This document shows, in pieces, positions 16,264 through 25,858 of a stretch of 64,000 nucleotides of DNA. A model generated the notes under the pieces. It was not told where the DNA came from. It was given only the letters and a program-made list of their open reading frames with translations, and made no database searches. Made by a program: the position numbers and the translations under genes. Source of the DNA: Lacticaseibacillus rhamnosus (lineage in GTDB: Bacteria; Bacillota; Bacilli; Lactobacillales; Lactobacillaceae); assembly GCF_900636965.1 (NCBI RefSeq), contig NZ_LR134331.1, forward strand, positions 2,046,001 through 2,110,000. Direction: 5' to 3'. Every line of letters starts with the position of its first letter. The stretch's first letter is position 1.

Positions 16264-17709
16264 TCATGCTTTACCTAGGATGCGATTATACCCCTTCAAG
16301 TAAGCCGCCGCCGAATGATGCCAATCAAAGTCCATCGCCATAGCCTGTTGTTGCAGACGGGCATAAACTTTTGGCTCATCGGAATAAACGTGCTTCGCCA
16401 TGCACAGAATCTTGGCCAACACGCCGGCATTGTAATCCCAGAAACTAAAACCGGTACCAGCGCCGGTTTCGGCATTGTATGGCGTGACAGAATCACGCAG
16501 GCCACCGGTTTCATGCACAATCGGCAACGTACCATAACGCATCGCCATCATCTGCGCCAATCCGCTTGGCTCAAACGCGCTTGGCATCATGAAGTAATCG
16601 GCACCGGCATAAATCCGTTGCGCCAACGCTTCATCAAAATCAATTCGAACCGCCAATTGCCCTGGGAAGCGATCTTGCAACGACAGAAGATCCTCTTCCA
16701 AGTCGCGATCGCCGGTACCGAGGATTACGACCTGGACGTTATTTTGAACCAGGAAGTTTTCCAAGGCATCAACGAGCAAATCGGCCCCTTTTTGCCGGGT
16801 CAGCCGACTCACCATCGCAAAAAGCGGATCCGAACGTTTTGGCAGATGCATTTCTTCTTGCAAAACGCGTTTGTCTTTCGCTTTGCCTTTTAAATCCTTG
16901 GCACTGTAGTTATACGTCAAATGCGGGTCGGTTGCCGGATTATAGACTTCATCATCAATGCCGTTCAAGATCCCGACTAATTTACCACTTTGTTTGCGTA
17001 AAGTGCCATCCAAATGCTCGCCAAATGCCGGTGATTGAATCTCCTGAGCATAACTGGGGCTAACAGTCGAAACCAGATCAGCAAAGTTAATCCCGCCTTT
17101 TAGCCAGTTCACCGAGCCGTCCTGGGCAAAGCCGTCATCATTAAAGCTTTGCCGTCCGATACCAAACACCGTGTCCAGAATCGACGGCGGAAACCATCCT
17201 TGAAATTGCAGATTATGGATGGTTAGCTGCGTTTTAATCGCTTGATAAGGTTGAATCCAGCCATACTTTTCCTTCAATAGCACCGGAATGAACGCTGTGT
17301 GCCAGTCATTGGCATGAATGATATCGGGAATCCACTCAATCACCTGCAGCATTTCAATCACGGCCATTTGGAAAAAGCCAAACCGGCCGCCGTCATCCCA
17401 ATAACCGTATAAGCCGTCCCGGTCAAAATATTGTCGGTTATCAATCAGATAATAGGTGACATCGCCTAGCTTAATCGTTTTAAGGCCGACATAAACCGGC
17501 TGTCCGCCTATTTCAATCGTAAAATGAGTCAGATTTTTGACTTTAGGCAAATACTTCGCTGGAAATTTGCGTTCGTAAAAAGGAATTGCCACCCGAATGT
17601 CAACGCCTTGTTTCTTAATGGCTTTAGGCAATGCATAGGTGACATCGCCTAAGCCCCCGGTTTTATAAAACGGCGCGCTTTCGGCTGCGGTAAAAAGTAC
17701 TTTAAGCAC
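16264..17709 (-). CDS. glgA: Glycogen synthase
   Basis: A 481-residue GT5 enzyme that adds glucose from ADP-glucose to glycogen. The N-terminal KTGGLGDV motif binds the ADP-glucose phosphates, HANDWHTAFIP is the acceptor-side region, and FEPSGLAQMMAMRYGTLPIVHETGGLRDSV is the conserved C-terminal catalytic segment. The start ATG at 17709 overlaps the end of the glgD frame by eight bases, showing translational coupling in the operon. That coupling is relevant because the glgD frame has a stop codon 112 codons earlier. Confidence 0.96.
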   Translation of the reverse strand: MLKVLFTAAESAPFYKTGGLGDVTYALPKAIKKQGVDIRVAIPFYERKFPAKYLPKVKNLTHFTIEIGGQPVYVGLKTIKLGDVTYYLIDNRQYFDRDGLYGYWDDGGRFGFFQMAVIEMLQVIEWIPDIIHANDWHTAFIPVLLKEKYGWIQPYQAIKTQLTIHNLQFQGWFPPSILDTVFGIGRQSFNDDGFAQDGSVNWLKGGINFADLVSTVSPSYAQEIQSPAFGEHLDGTLRKQSGKLVGILNGIDDEVYNPATDPHLTYNYSAKDLKGKAKDKRVLQEEMHLPKRSDPLFAMVSRLTRQKGADLLVDALENFLVQNNVQVVILGTGDRDLEEDLLSLQDRFPGQLAVRIDFDEALAQRIYAGADYFMMPSAFEPSGLAQMMAMRYGTLPIVHETGGLRDSVTPYNAETGAGTGFSFWDYNAGVLAKILCMAKHVYSDEPKVYARLQQQAMAMDFDWHHSAAAYLKGYNRILGKA

Positions 17710-18871
17710 GGGCCGTCACCCCCTGGCCATCTGGTTGAAAAACTTTCTGATTCTTGGCAAACACTAATGGTTCTTCCGGTGTGCCTTCCAAAGCCAGATT
17801 CGGTCCAATGATAACACCTTTGTCTAAAATTGCGTATTTCACGCTGGAACCGGTCCCGATCTTGGTGCCTTGCATCACAATACTGTGATCCACCAAGGCA
17901 TCGCGATGAATATGCACATTCCGGAAAAGAATCGAGTGATTGACTTCCCCTTCAATAAAATCACCGGTCCCTAACAAACTGTTGGCAACATGGGATTCGG
18001 TTGAGAAAAATGTCGGGATTTCGTTCTTGTTCTTGGTTTAAATCGAGTTAGCACTATATAACAAAGCTTGGTAGTTTTGGTCTTCTAACATGCTCATGTT
18101 GGCGTCAAAGTAACGCTTGATCGTATTGAGTTTGGCCAAAAAGCCGGTATATTCAAACGCGTTGGCATTGTTTTGCAAAACCGCTTCCCGCATAATCTGT
18201 GGCAGACGTTTAAAAGTCGGCGCTTCCGAAGCATCGGTGAGCAAATCGATCAAGTCAATCGTGCCGATCAGGTAAATATCCATGAACGCCGGAATCTTGC
18301 CTTCTTTAAGGTGTCCCCGATTCTCCGCGGCCGGAACAACCGAGCTTGCGGTTCCCAATTCGGTCATATCCAAAGTCAGATCTTCCGGTTGCATGGCAGC
18401 TTCCGGCAGATTCTTATACACCGCCGTTACCGGACTTTCACCAGCTTGATGGTAGGCCACAATCGCATCAATATCGACATTGGCGACATTTTGGGTTCCC
18501 ATGATAATGGTATATTGAGCGCTGCTTTTACGCAGAAACTGAAGATAATCGTCAAAATACCGTGCCCGCAGCTGCGGATCTTCATAATCGCGGCCAGCCA
18601 TGTACGGATACGTGAAAACACCACCTGTTATCTGGTCCATATTCCAGGTTGAGCCGCTGCGGATATGATCCGTGACACTACGACCCGACTTGGGCAGGAA
18701 AATCGCCACACTGCGTACATTTGCATGATCCAATGACGACAGCGGAAAATCAATGAGACGATAACGCCCAGCAAATGGCAGCGTTCCAATCGGGCGGGCT
18801 GCTGTCAATGGCTGAATTTGGTCATCTTTTTCATTCAGATCAATGATTGCTGCTAAATCGCCTTTTCTCAT
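17702..18871 (-). pseudogene. glgD: Glucose-1-phosphate adenylyltransferase subunit GlgD, interrupted by in-frame TAA
   Basis: The regulatory partner of GlgC. The frame is continuous over 390 codons but carries a TAA at 18038-18040 (codon 278). Sequence before the stop (QALLYSANSI) and after it (TKNKNEIPTFF) reads on in the same frame as expected for GlgD, where a Tyr codon (TAT or TAC) would be expected, so a single base change accounts for it. The nucleotidyltransferase domain is intact. The C-terminal beta-helix (from about 17977) would be lost, unless there is readthrough or a restart at the TTG near 17977. A sequencing error is possible. The GlgC subunit next door is intact, and GlgC alone can be active in some bacteria, so glycogen synthesis may survive with altered control. 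Confidence 0.85.
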
Positions 18872-20010
18872 TCTTTTTCAGTCCTTCCTAGAACTTCCCC
18901 ATAACCAACAACACTAATTTCGTCCGGTTTGCCGATCACCTTACCGTTATCCCCAATGATCGCATTTTCGCCAACAATGGCATGATCCACAGTGACATTC
19001 TTGCCGATCACGGCGTTTGGCATGATCATGCTGTCTTTGATCACGGAACCTTCGCCAATCTTGACATTCTGGCTCAGGATACTGTGTTCAATGGCACCGG
19101 CAACATAGCAGCCATCCACAATCATGGAGCCTGACACTTTGGCGGTCTTGGTTAAAAACATTGGCGGCAAAGCTTCATTCTGGCTGAAAATCCGCCAATT
19201 GCGATTGCCGATGTTCAATGGATTATTCGGATTCAAGAATTCCATGTTGGCTTCCCACAGACTCTGAATCGTCCCGACATCTTTCCAATAACCACGGAAC
19301 GCATACGCATAGCTGGCTTCGTTATGGGTCAGGTAGGCTGGGATGACATCGTGCCCGAAGTCTTCCATCGCCCCATCGGTTGCATAGCTTTCAGTCAAAT
19401 ACTGTTTAAGGGTTGGCCAGTTGAAAATGTAAATCCCCATTGAAGCCAAGTTGCTCTTAGGCTTAGCCGGCTTTTCTTCAAATTCAATAATCCGATCCGT
19501 GTCATCGGTGTTCATAATCCCAAACCGCTTGGCTTCATCTTTGGCAACCGGCATAACCGCCACGGTCAACGAGGCTTTTTTGGCCTTGTGGTAATCCAAC
19601 ATGGCCTGATAATCCATTTTGTAAATATGATCACCGGATAGAATCAGTAGATATTGCGGATTATAAGAATCGATATACGCAATATTTTGATAAATCGCAT
19701 GCGCGGTACCTTCAAAGAACTTTTCGCCTTCACTTGACGCGTATGGTTGCAGAATCGTAACCCCGGCACCACGCTCGTTGAGTCCCCAGCTCGCCCCGTT
19801 TTGAATATGCCGATTCAATTCAAGCGGTTGATACTGGGTAATGACACCTGCCGTATTCACCCCTGAATTAGCCAAGTTACTTAAGGTGAAATCAATAATC
19901 CGATAGCGACCTCCAAAAGGTACCGAGGGCTTGGCAGTGGTTTTGGTTAGTTTACCCAACCGTGTGCCTTGACCCCCAGCGAGAATGATACCTAACATTT
20001 CAGTACTCAT
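18868..20010 (-). CDS. glgC: Glucose-1-phosphate adenylyltransferase, catalytic subunit
   Basis: A 380-residue ADP-glucose pyrophosphorylase making ADP-glucose from ATP and glucose-1-phosphate, the committed step of glycogen synthesis. Motifs are [16 protein letters not shown] (nucleotide binding), [30 protein letters not shown] and [10 protein letters not shown]; a beta-helix of hexapeptide repeats forms the C terminus. I chose the ATG at 20010 (MSTEMLG) because the protein aligns with the family from there. A GTG at 20043 is also in frame. The GAGGGGGGAA site is separated from the ATG by a 15-nt perfect hairpin, which would bring the two together. The 3' end overlaps glgD by four bases. Confidence 0.93.
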   Translation of the reverse strand: MSTEMLGIILAGGQGTRLGKLTKTTAKPSVPFGGRYRIIDFTLSNLANSGVNTAGVITQYQPLELNRHIQNGASWGLNERGAGVTILQPYASSEGEKFFEGTAHAIYQNIAYIDSYNPQYLLILSGDHIYKMDYQAMLDYHKAKKASLTVAVMPVAKDEAKRFGIMNTDDTDRIIEFEEKPAKPKSNLASMGIYIFNWPTLKQYLTESYATDGAMEDFGHDVIPAYLTHNEASYAYAFRGYWKDVGTIQSLWEANMEFLNPNNPLNIGNRNWRIFSQNEALPPMFLTKTAKVSGSMIVDGCYVAGAIEHSILSQNVKIGEGSVIKDSMIMPNAVIGKNVTVDHAIVGENAIIGDNGKVIGKPDEISVVGYGEVLGRTEKE

Positions 20011-20016
20011 GATGAC

Positions 20017-20031
20017 GGCGCAACTTGCGCC
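20017..20031 (-). promoter_or_regulatory. Hairpin between ribosome binding site and ATG of glgC
   Basis: The minus strand reads GGCGCAA-G-TTGCGCC, a 7-bp perfect stem placed between GAGGGGGGAA and GTCATC-ATG. Folding would shorten an otherwise too long spacer to about 6-8 nt, so it may set or regulate glgC translation. Confidence 0.5.
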
Positions 20032-20039
20032 TTCCCCCC

Positions 20040-22103
20040 TCACTTCTTCTTATGCTTCTTAACAATCAGGTCTTTTTTCACCGGTTGCGTTCGGGCAGGC
20101 GCCGTCCCCCAGTCGCGTTGATGACTGATGGCCGGTCGTTCCTGATTTGAAATTGCCAGTGGCGGCTGCTTTCCGGAAAGTGCGGCTGGCCGCTGGTGGT
20201 GCTCAGTCGCCAACTTTTTAGGCAACGGCTGCAGTTTTTTGGGAACAATTAGTAACGCGCCCATTGCTGGCAAAATCACATCTAACCAAGCCGGCTCGCC
20301 GTAATGATCACCTAGTCGGGCGGTTAAAGTCGCCTGCCATTTGGTCCAGGTACCGCCAAAGTCAAGGTTTTCCGTATTCAAAAGAATCGTGTACGTGCCC
20401 AAGCTTGGGACTGGCACGCGGAAGTGGTCTTTTTGCACCGGGACAAAATTTAACGCGACCACCGTGAAGTCATCTTTTTGCTTGCCATAACGGATGTAAC
20501 TCATGACATCCGGTTCATCCGCCATTGTGATCTTAGTGCCAAGTGGTTCATGATCCTGTTGCCACAGACTCGGTCGGTTTGTATAGATATGATTCAGCGT
20601 TTTCGTAAAAGTTTGCATTTTATGGTTCATCGGGTCTTTCAAATCAACCCACTCAAGCTCGCTCCAGTCACGCCATTCAAGGAATTGACCCCACTCACTG
20701 CCCATGAATAATAGCTTTTTCCCCGGAAACGTCATTTGCCACACGTACATGGTGCGTAGATTGGCAAACTGGTTGTACCGATCGCCCGGCATCTTGTGCA
20801 TCAGGCTCTTCTTCCCGTGAACGACTTCATCGTGGGAAAATGGCAAAACGAATTGTTCGTTATACATATACATAAATGAAAACGTCAATAAATTCATATC
20901 ACTGTGGCGATAAACCGGATCTTCTTCAAAGAACTTCAGCGTATCGTTCATCCAGCCCATGTTCCATTTGTAATTGAACCCTAGGCCACCGGTATTAATC
21001 GGCGCGGACACCTTAGGATAGGCTGAACTTTCCTCGGCCATCATCAAGACATCCGGATGCTTGGCAAACACCTTCGTATTCAGCTGCTTCAAAAAGGCAA
21101 TGCCCTCAAGATTATCGCGGCCGCCAAACCGATTGCGATCATTTTCTTTGCCGGCGTCATAATCCATGTACAGCATATTCGAGACCGCATCAACGCGCAG
21201 CCCATCAAGATGACAATGATCAAGCCAGTACATCGCGCTGGAAATCAGAAAGCTTTGCACTTGTGCTTTGCCTAAATCAAAATTCCAGGTTCCCCAGCGA
21301 ACATTTTCGGCGCGGTGCGGATCGGTGTATTCAAACGTCGGGGTACCATCGAATTGAGCGAGCATATCGGTATTCTTAATGAAATGCCCTGGCACCCAAT
21401 CCATGATGATGCCCAGCCCGGCGACGTGAGCGGCATCCACCAATCTCAGAAAATCTGCCGGGTCGCCAAACCGGCTTGTCGGGGCAAAGTAGCCCATCAG
21501 CTGATAGCCCCATGAAGCGTCAAGCGGGTGCTCCATCAACGGCAGAAACTCAATATGGGTATAACCCAGTTCCTTGACGTAAGGAATCAGCTTATCAATC
21601 GCATCCTGATAGGTCATATACCCGCCATCCGGACCGGCATGTGTATCGCGGATAAAAGAACCTAAGTGTACTTCATAAATTGCCAAGGGTTCATCATACG
21701 GTCGCCACTTACTACGCTTGCTTAGCCACGAACCGTCATGCCATTTGATTCGCGGAATATCAACCAGTCGGGCAGCGCTGCCTGGCTTACGTTCAAATCC
21801 AAACCCATATGGATCAATCTTTTCATGTGTGGCCCCATCCGGACTGACCACCTGGTACTTATACAACTGTCCTTTCTTGGCTGCGAGTTCGCCGTACCAA
21901 CAGCCGGTTTCTCCTTGCCGGGTCAGCGGACTGCCGCGCCAATCGTTAAAATCGCCGACAACTTTAATCTGTTGTGCATGTGGCGCCCAGACGAGAAACG
22001 ACCATTTGCCAGGTGAAACTTCATGGGCACCAAACCGATTGTAACTTTGAAAATCCTGCCCTGAGTTGAAGAGGTATAACCAATCTTTTAATCCTTGGAT
22101 CAT
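20040..22103 (-). CDS. glgB: 1,4-alpha-glucan branching enzyme
   Basis: A 687-residue GH13 branching enzyme that makes the alpha-1,6 links of glycogen. The N-terminal CBM48-type domain (about residues 18-120) contains [24 protein letters not shown]. Catalytic regions are [20 protein letters not shown] (nucleophile), [10 protein letters not shown] (acid/base) and [13 protein letters not shown]. The chain then runs about 65 residues past the usual end as a Pro/Gln/Lys-rich tail finishing in VKKHKKK, unusual for the family. The ATG at 22103 has GGGGGAG upstream. It is the first gene of the operon, behind a promoter overlapped by a cre-like site. Confidence 0.96.
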   Translation of the reverse strand: MIQGLKDWLYLFNSGQDFQSYNRFGAHEVSPGKWSFLVWAPHAQQIKVVGDFNDWRGSPLTRQGETGCWYGELAAKKGQLYKYQVVSPDGATHEKIDPYGFGFERKPGSAARLVDIPRIKWHDGSWLSKRSKWRPYDEPLAIYEVHLGSFIRDTHAGPDGGYMTYQDAIDKLIPYVKELGYTHIEFLPLMEHPLDASWGYQLMGYFAPTSRFGDPADFLRLVDAAHVAGLGIIMDWVPGHFIKNTDMLAQFDGTPTFEYTDPHRAENVRWGTWNFDLGKAQVQSFLISSAMYWLDHCHLDGLRVDAVSNMLYMDYDAGKENDRNRFGGRDNLEGIAFLKQLNTKVFAKHPDVLMMAEESSAYPKVSAPINTGGLGFNYKWNMGWMNDTLKFFEEDPVYRHSDMNLLTFSFMYMYNEQFVLPFSHDEVVHGKKSLMHKMPGDRYNQFANLRTMYVWQMTFPGKKLLFMGSEWGQFLEWRDWSELEWVDLKDPMNHKMQTFTKTLNHIYTNRPSLWQQDHEPLGTKITMADEPDVMSYIRYGKQKDDFTVVALNFVPVQKDHFRVPVPSLGTYTILLNTENLDFGGTWTKWQATLTARLGDHYGEPAWLDVILPAMGALLIVPKKLQPLPKKLATEHHQRPAALSGKQPPLAISNQERPAISHQRDWGTAPARTQPVKKDLIVKKHKKK

Positions 22104-22261
22104 GATCACTCCCCCAATCACATCATCCGACTCGTTGCATGTGGTTCAAGCATCACGAATATTTCCTTCCGCCACAAGTGTAACAGCACAACCATGAAAA
22201 GGCTCAAGAAACGCTCACCGGATCACTTTTTTTAAATCTGACCACCCTTACTTCCAAGAGG

Positions 22262-22290
22262 AATATAATCCTCCTCGCCGTTAATTGTAA
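22262..22290 (-). promoter_or_regulatory. Promoter of the glg operon
   Basis: Minus strand: -35 TTACAA (22285-22290), 17-bp spacer, -10 TATATT (22262-22267). It lies 160 bp upstream of the glgB start, and its -35 lies inside the cre-like site. Confidence 0.65.
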
Positions 22291-22299
22291 CCGCTTTCC
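22286..22299. promoter_or_regulatory. Cre-like CcpA operator
   Basis: TGTAACCGCTTTCC on plus and GGAAAGCGGTTACA on minus; each fits the degenerate cre consensus WGNAASCGNWWNCA with one mismatch. Overlap with the -35 of the glg promoter suggests repression by CcpA on preferred sugars. It also lies about 165 bp upstream of the divergent aminotransferase gene. Confidence 0.6.
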
Positions 22300-22464
22300 G
22301 AAAATATTAACAGTAAATACAATTTTTCCGGTTGAGTTATTTGTGAGAATAATCTAACATAAGAGCTATATTATTTAATGAAAACACAATGTTAGACTAA
22401 ACCGATTCCGGTACTAGGCAAGTTTGTGTTTTGGCAATTGCAACCAACCACTGGAGGGATGACG

Positions 22465-23496
22465 ATGAGCGTCGATATTGATTGGAACAATCTAGGATTT
22501 GATTACATGCAACTGCCTTATCGGTATGTTGCCCACTGGAAAGACGGCGCTTGGGATGACGGCACCTTATCAAGCGATCCCAATTTAACTTTGAATGAAG
22601 GTTCGCCAATTTTACATTATGGGCAAGGTGCTTTTGAAGGACTCAAGGCTTATCGCACCAAATCAGGAGCCATTCAGCTTTTTCGTCCGGATCAAAATGC
22701 CCACCGTCTGCACAACTCAGCAGAAAAACTTTTAATGCCACCGTTTCCTGAAGATCGCTTCATTGAGGCGGTCAAACAAGTCGTTGCCGCTAACCATGAA
22801 TACGTACCGCCATATGGCACCGGCGCAACTTTATACTTACGTCCCATGTTAATCGGCGTTGGCCCTAATATTGGCGTTGCCCCCGCCAAAGAATATATCT
22901 TTGATGTTTTCGCGATGCCGGTTGGTCCTTACTTTAAAGGCGGCATGGTGCCAACCAAGTTTGTGGTGGCCGATCAACATGACCGTGCTGCTCACTACGG
23001 CACCGGTCAGGCTAAAGTCGGTGGTAACTATGCGGCCTCGCTACAAGCCGGAAAGTTTGCCCACGAACATGGTTATGGCGATGCGATTTACCTTGACCCG
23101 ATCGAACATAAATATATTGAAGAAGTGGGTTCAGCTAACTTTTTCGGTATCTCTAAGGACGGTAAAACCCTTAAAACACCGAAATCCCCTTCGATTCTGC
23201 CAAGTATTACCAAATACTCAATCTTGGCGTTGGCACATGATCGCTTCGGCATGAAAACCGAAGAAACCAAGATTGCCATCACCGATTTAGATCAGTTTGG
23301 TGAAGCAGGCGCGTGCGGAACTGCAGCGGTCATTACGCCTATCGCCAGCATCACATACAACGATCACGAACATGTCTTCTATTCCGAAACCGAGGTCGGC
23401 CCACATACTCAGGCGATTTATAACGAACTCACGGGTATTCAGTTTGGCGACGTCCCTGCACCAGACGGCTGGATTGTCAATGTACCCGTTGATTAA
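22465..23496 (+). CDS. ilvE: Branched-chain amino-acid aminotransferase
   Basis: A 343-residue class IV PLP aminotransferase (BCAT group) that interconverts Leu, Ile and Val with their 2-oxo acids using glutamate/2-oxoglutarate. Motifs are HYGQGAFEGLKAYRT, YLRPMLIGVGP, KVGGNYAASLQAG (Schiff-base lysine), EEVGSANFFGI and the late GACGTAAVITPI. The length is typical. TGGAGGG sits seven bases before the ATG at 22465; upstream in-frame ATGs overlap that site. A TTGAGT-N17-TAACAT promoter lies at about 22330-22360. It is a single gene with its own terminator. In dairy lactobacilli this enzyme starts flavour-forming amino-acid breakdown. Confidence 0.95.
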   Translation: MSVDIDWNNLGFDYMQLPYRYVAHWKDGAWDDGTLSSDPNLTLNEGSPILHYGQGAFEGLKAYRTKSGAIQLFRPDQNAHRLHNSAEKLLMPPFPEDRFIEAVKQVVAANHEYVPPYGTGATLYLRPMLIGVGPNIGVAPAKEYIFDVFAMPVGPYFKGGMVPTKFVVADQHDRAAHYGTGQAKVGGNYAASLQAGKFAHEHGYGDAIYLDPIEHKYIEEVGSANFFGISKDGKTLKTPKSPSILPSITKYSILALAHDRFGMKTEETKIAITDLDQFGEAGACGTAAVITPIASITYNDHEHVFYSETEVGPHTQAIYNELTGIQFGDVPAPDGWIVNVPVD

Positions 23497-23531
23497 AGCA
23501 AACGTCACGCACCGATTTCAAACTGCAAATT

Positions 23532-23575
23532 AAAAGCAGCTGTCAACGCATCTTCATGCGCTGGCAGCTGCTTTT
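23532..23575 (+). terminator. Terminator of ilvE
   Basis: Stem AAAAGCAGCTG/CAGCTGCTTTT with an inner GCGCATGA-type hairpin and a T-run. It probably also serves the convergent sortase-like gene. Confidence 0.85.
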
Positions 23576-23647
23576 GTATTGCCATGGATATCGCGATCTT
23601 TCTTCTAAAACTCATCCAAACAAACTGACAATTTCGATTCACACCTG

Positions 23648-24550
23648 TTAGCGAGCAAAGGCAATTAAGCGCCAATAATCACCAACACAAGTCTGGAGCG
23701 TAATGCGCTGACCACCACCTGTACCGGTAATTTCGTTCCAAAGATCCTGACCGTCAGCTGTAACGGCTTCAGGCGAAACCTGAACTAACCGATAAACGTG
23801 ATACGTGCGCGGACTTCCGGCGGCATCGGTCACCGTAATTGGCGAACCGATACCAAGCGAAAGCATCGCAGCAAACGCACCGGGATTATGCCCGATAAAG
23901 TGCGTATTCTGCCCGCTGACGTTGCTGTAATTTGCCTGACCGCCCCAAGTTGCGGCACCGTTTATTGGCGCGGCGTCCATACTTTCATTACCAATAATGT
24001 ACGGAACGGTGACCCCGGCAAACATTAATACCCGACTCGCATATGCCGCTGCCGGTTTCGCCGGTTGTGCTTGCGGCTGAGCGGTTGGTTGGTTTGCCGT
24101 TTGATTCGTGGCGGCCGACGCGGTTTTAGCCGGTGCCGCCGCAACGGTAAATTGCGCGGTCGATGTGCCAGCGGTTGCGGTTCCGGCTGACGCATTTGAA
24201 GCTGACGCAGCGGAACTTGTTGATGAACCGGTCTGATTGGTTGCCGACGCGCTAACAGCACTTGGTTGACTTACTTTTGTCTGGCCGGATGATGCCGGGT
24301 CAGACGATTTAACGACTGCTTGACCTGAGCGAACACTCCAACTAGGATGCGCTGCCGCCTGAACTTTTTCTGGCGTCACCGCAGCGGTTGCTCTGAGTAA
24401 ATCGCTCGATGTGCTTACATCATTAGCTTTCTCCCTTGTGCTGGTGCGCAATCCGGCCAAGTCTCGGCTCTGAATTGTATGACTGACTGTGGTCGTACCA
24501 AACAGCCCGCCCAATACAAGAGCGAAAGTGATCAGACTTCTGCGAAACAT
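23648..24550 (-). CDS. Secreted sortase-like protein with Ser/Thr/Ala stalk
   Basis: A 300-residue exported protein. It has an N-terminal signal or anchor (FRRSLITFALVLGGLFG), a low-complexity Ala/Ser/Thr/Gln region (about residues 75-180), and a C-terminal domain with the sortase pattern: His in FIGHNPG (about 221), Cys in TLQTC (about 288) and Arg in WRLI (about 294). The His-Cys spacing of about 67 matches sortases. Class A housekeeping sortases lack a stalk this long, so this is an atypical member, and whether it is a transpeptidase or a hydrolase-like relative is open. The ATG at 24550 has GGGGGAG upstream. No sortase substrate gene is adjacent. Confidence 0.78.
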   Translation of the reverse strand: MFRRSLITFALVLGGLFGTTTVSHTIQSRDLAGLRTSTREKANDVSTSSDLLRATAAVTPEKVQAAAHPSWSVRSGQAVVKSSDPASSGQTKVSQPSAVSASATNQTGSSTSSAASASNASAGTATAGTSTAQFTVAAAPAKTASAATNQTANQPTAQPQAQPAKPAAAYASRVLMFAGVTVPYIIGNESMDAAPINGAATWGGQANYSNVSGQNTHFIGHNPGAFAAMLSLGIGSPITVTDAAGSPRTYHVYRLVQVSPEAVTADGQDLWNEITGTGGGQRITLQTCVGDYWRLIAFAR

Positions 24551-24601
24551 ATAGACTCCCCCAGTCCATATTGCAAAATGACTTACCACACTATTAACTT
24601 C

Positions 24602-24653
24602 GAGATGGCCATCTCTTGATTTAGATTATGCACAATTTAATGAAGTAGGTAAA
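24602..24653 (-). promoter_or_regulatory. Promoter and palindromic operator of the sortase-like gene
   Basis: Minus strand: -35 TTTACC (24648-24653), 17-bp spacer, -10 CATAAT (24625-24630). Just downstream is a perfect 14-bp palindrome GAGATGGCCATCTC (24602-24615), at about the transcription start, which could bind a repressor. Confidence 0.5.
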
Positions 24654-24838
24654 CAAATATGCTTACTTTTAAAAAGTCACTTTTGTTATTTATAATCAGG
24701 ATAATACTTGATAATAAGCGGTTTTGGTTTTTTAAGGCCAAATTATCAAAGAAATCTTTTTAAAAGTTGGTTTGCGGTGTTTTATAAATATTGTTATTTT
24801 TAGGCCTTACTCAGCTCGTTTATCCCCGTCATTTCAAC

Positions 24839-24875
24839 AAAAAAACGCCCAGTGAACAAATATCGTCACTGAGCA
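24839..24875 (-). terminator. Terminator of the YitT-family gene
   Basis: Stem GC-CAGTGA/TCACTG-GC with a loop of about 10 nt. On the minus strand it is followed by GTTTTTTTG. The 24655-24838 stretch beside it is AT-rich, with no gene seen. Confidence 0.75.
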
Positions 24876-24924
24876 ATTTATCATGATGTTTAATCTTTAA
24901 AAATTCGAAAAACCGATTAGCAAC

Positions 24925-25755
24925 TCAAATACTACCGCCATGAACTTCAGTCGCGGCTACGGTCAGAATAAAGGCATCGGGATCAATACCATGAATCAGT
25001 TCAATCAGGCGCCGGAAATCACTTTGCTCAACGACGACCATCAACATCTCCCTGTTTTCATCTGAAAAGCCGCCGACAACCGGTTGTACCGTTAACCCGT
25101 GTGGCGTTTCGTCACGAATCCGCTGTTTCAACATATCCAGCTGATCGCTCATGATGTAAACGGCTTTTTTACGGTCAAAGCCGGTTTCGACATAATTCAT
25201 GACCAGACTCGTGATCGTGAGTGCAAATACAGCAAGAATGAAGGCCTCAACACCTGACACCGGAATATTGAAGAGCGAAACGATGACATCCGTGATCAGT
25301 AACATAACAGACGGCTTCAAACCAAAATATTTCTTGAAAATTAGCGGCGGTACCGTCGTTCCACCGCTGGAAGCATCCATTTGGTAAAGCAAGCCGACCC
25401 CAAAAGCAAATACCACACTCCCGACAATAATGGCCAATAGCCGATCGGTCACAAGGTTAATCTCAGGCGTGATCCACAAAAGTAATGGCAGCATGAAACT
25501 GCCAAAAAGAATGCGTTTTAAGGTGCTGCGATCGAGGAAAAACCATGCTAGCCCTAGCATCAGCAGATTAACAGCCATGGTGGTTAAGCCAACTTGAATC
25601 CCGGCCACTTCCTGAACCAGAATCGCGATCCCGGTTGCGCCACCAGCAGCCACTGCATGCGGGGCGTAAAACATATTGATACTCACCGCAATAAGCGCAA
25701 GCGCCGCCATGATCCACAGCCATTTCAGCACCGGATGTCGCATCGTTTTTTGCAT
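24925..25755 (-). CDS. YitT-family membrane protein (DUF161 plus DUF2179)
   Basis: A 276-residue integral membrane protein. Five or six hydrophobic helices occupy about residues 10-190, with the family landmarks NMFYAPHAVAAGGATGIAIL and MDASSGGTTVPPLIFKK. A soluble C-terminal DUF2179 domain of about 85 residues follows (GGFSDENREMLMVVV...EVHGGSI). The molecular role of the family is not established. The ATG at 25755 is preceded by AAAGGGTGG. It is a single gene with its own terminator. Confidence 0.9.
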   Translation of the reverse strand: MQKTMRHPVLKWLWIMAALALIAVSINMFYAPHAVAAGGATGIAILVQEVAGIQVGLTTMAVNLLMLGLAWFFLDRSTLKRILFGSFMLPLLLWITPEINLVTDRLLAIIVGSVVFAFGVGLLYQMDASSGGTTVPPLIFKKYFGLKPSVMLLITDVIVSLFNIPVSGVEAFILAVFALTITSLVMNYVETGFDRKKAVYIMSDQLDMLKQRIRDETPHGLTVQPVVGGFSDENREMLMVVVEQSDFRRLIELIHGIDPDAFILTVAATEVHGGSI

Positions 25756-25858
25756 CAAGCCACCCTTTCTATGGTTATCCATGTTTCTAACTTATTATGT
25801 TAATAACTATACGGGATAAAATGCTTGCTGACAAACAACGCTCATTTTAAAACCGTGG

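Noticed and set aside
22290-22310. CodY-like box (TTTCCGAAAATATT) upstream of ilvE
   Set aside because: About five mismatches to AATTTTCWGAAAATT; the overlapping cre-like site explains the region better.
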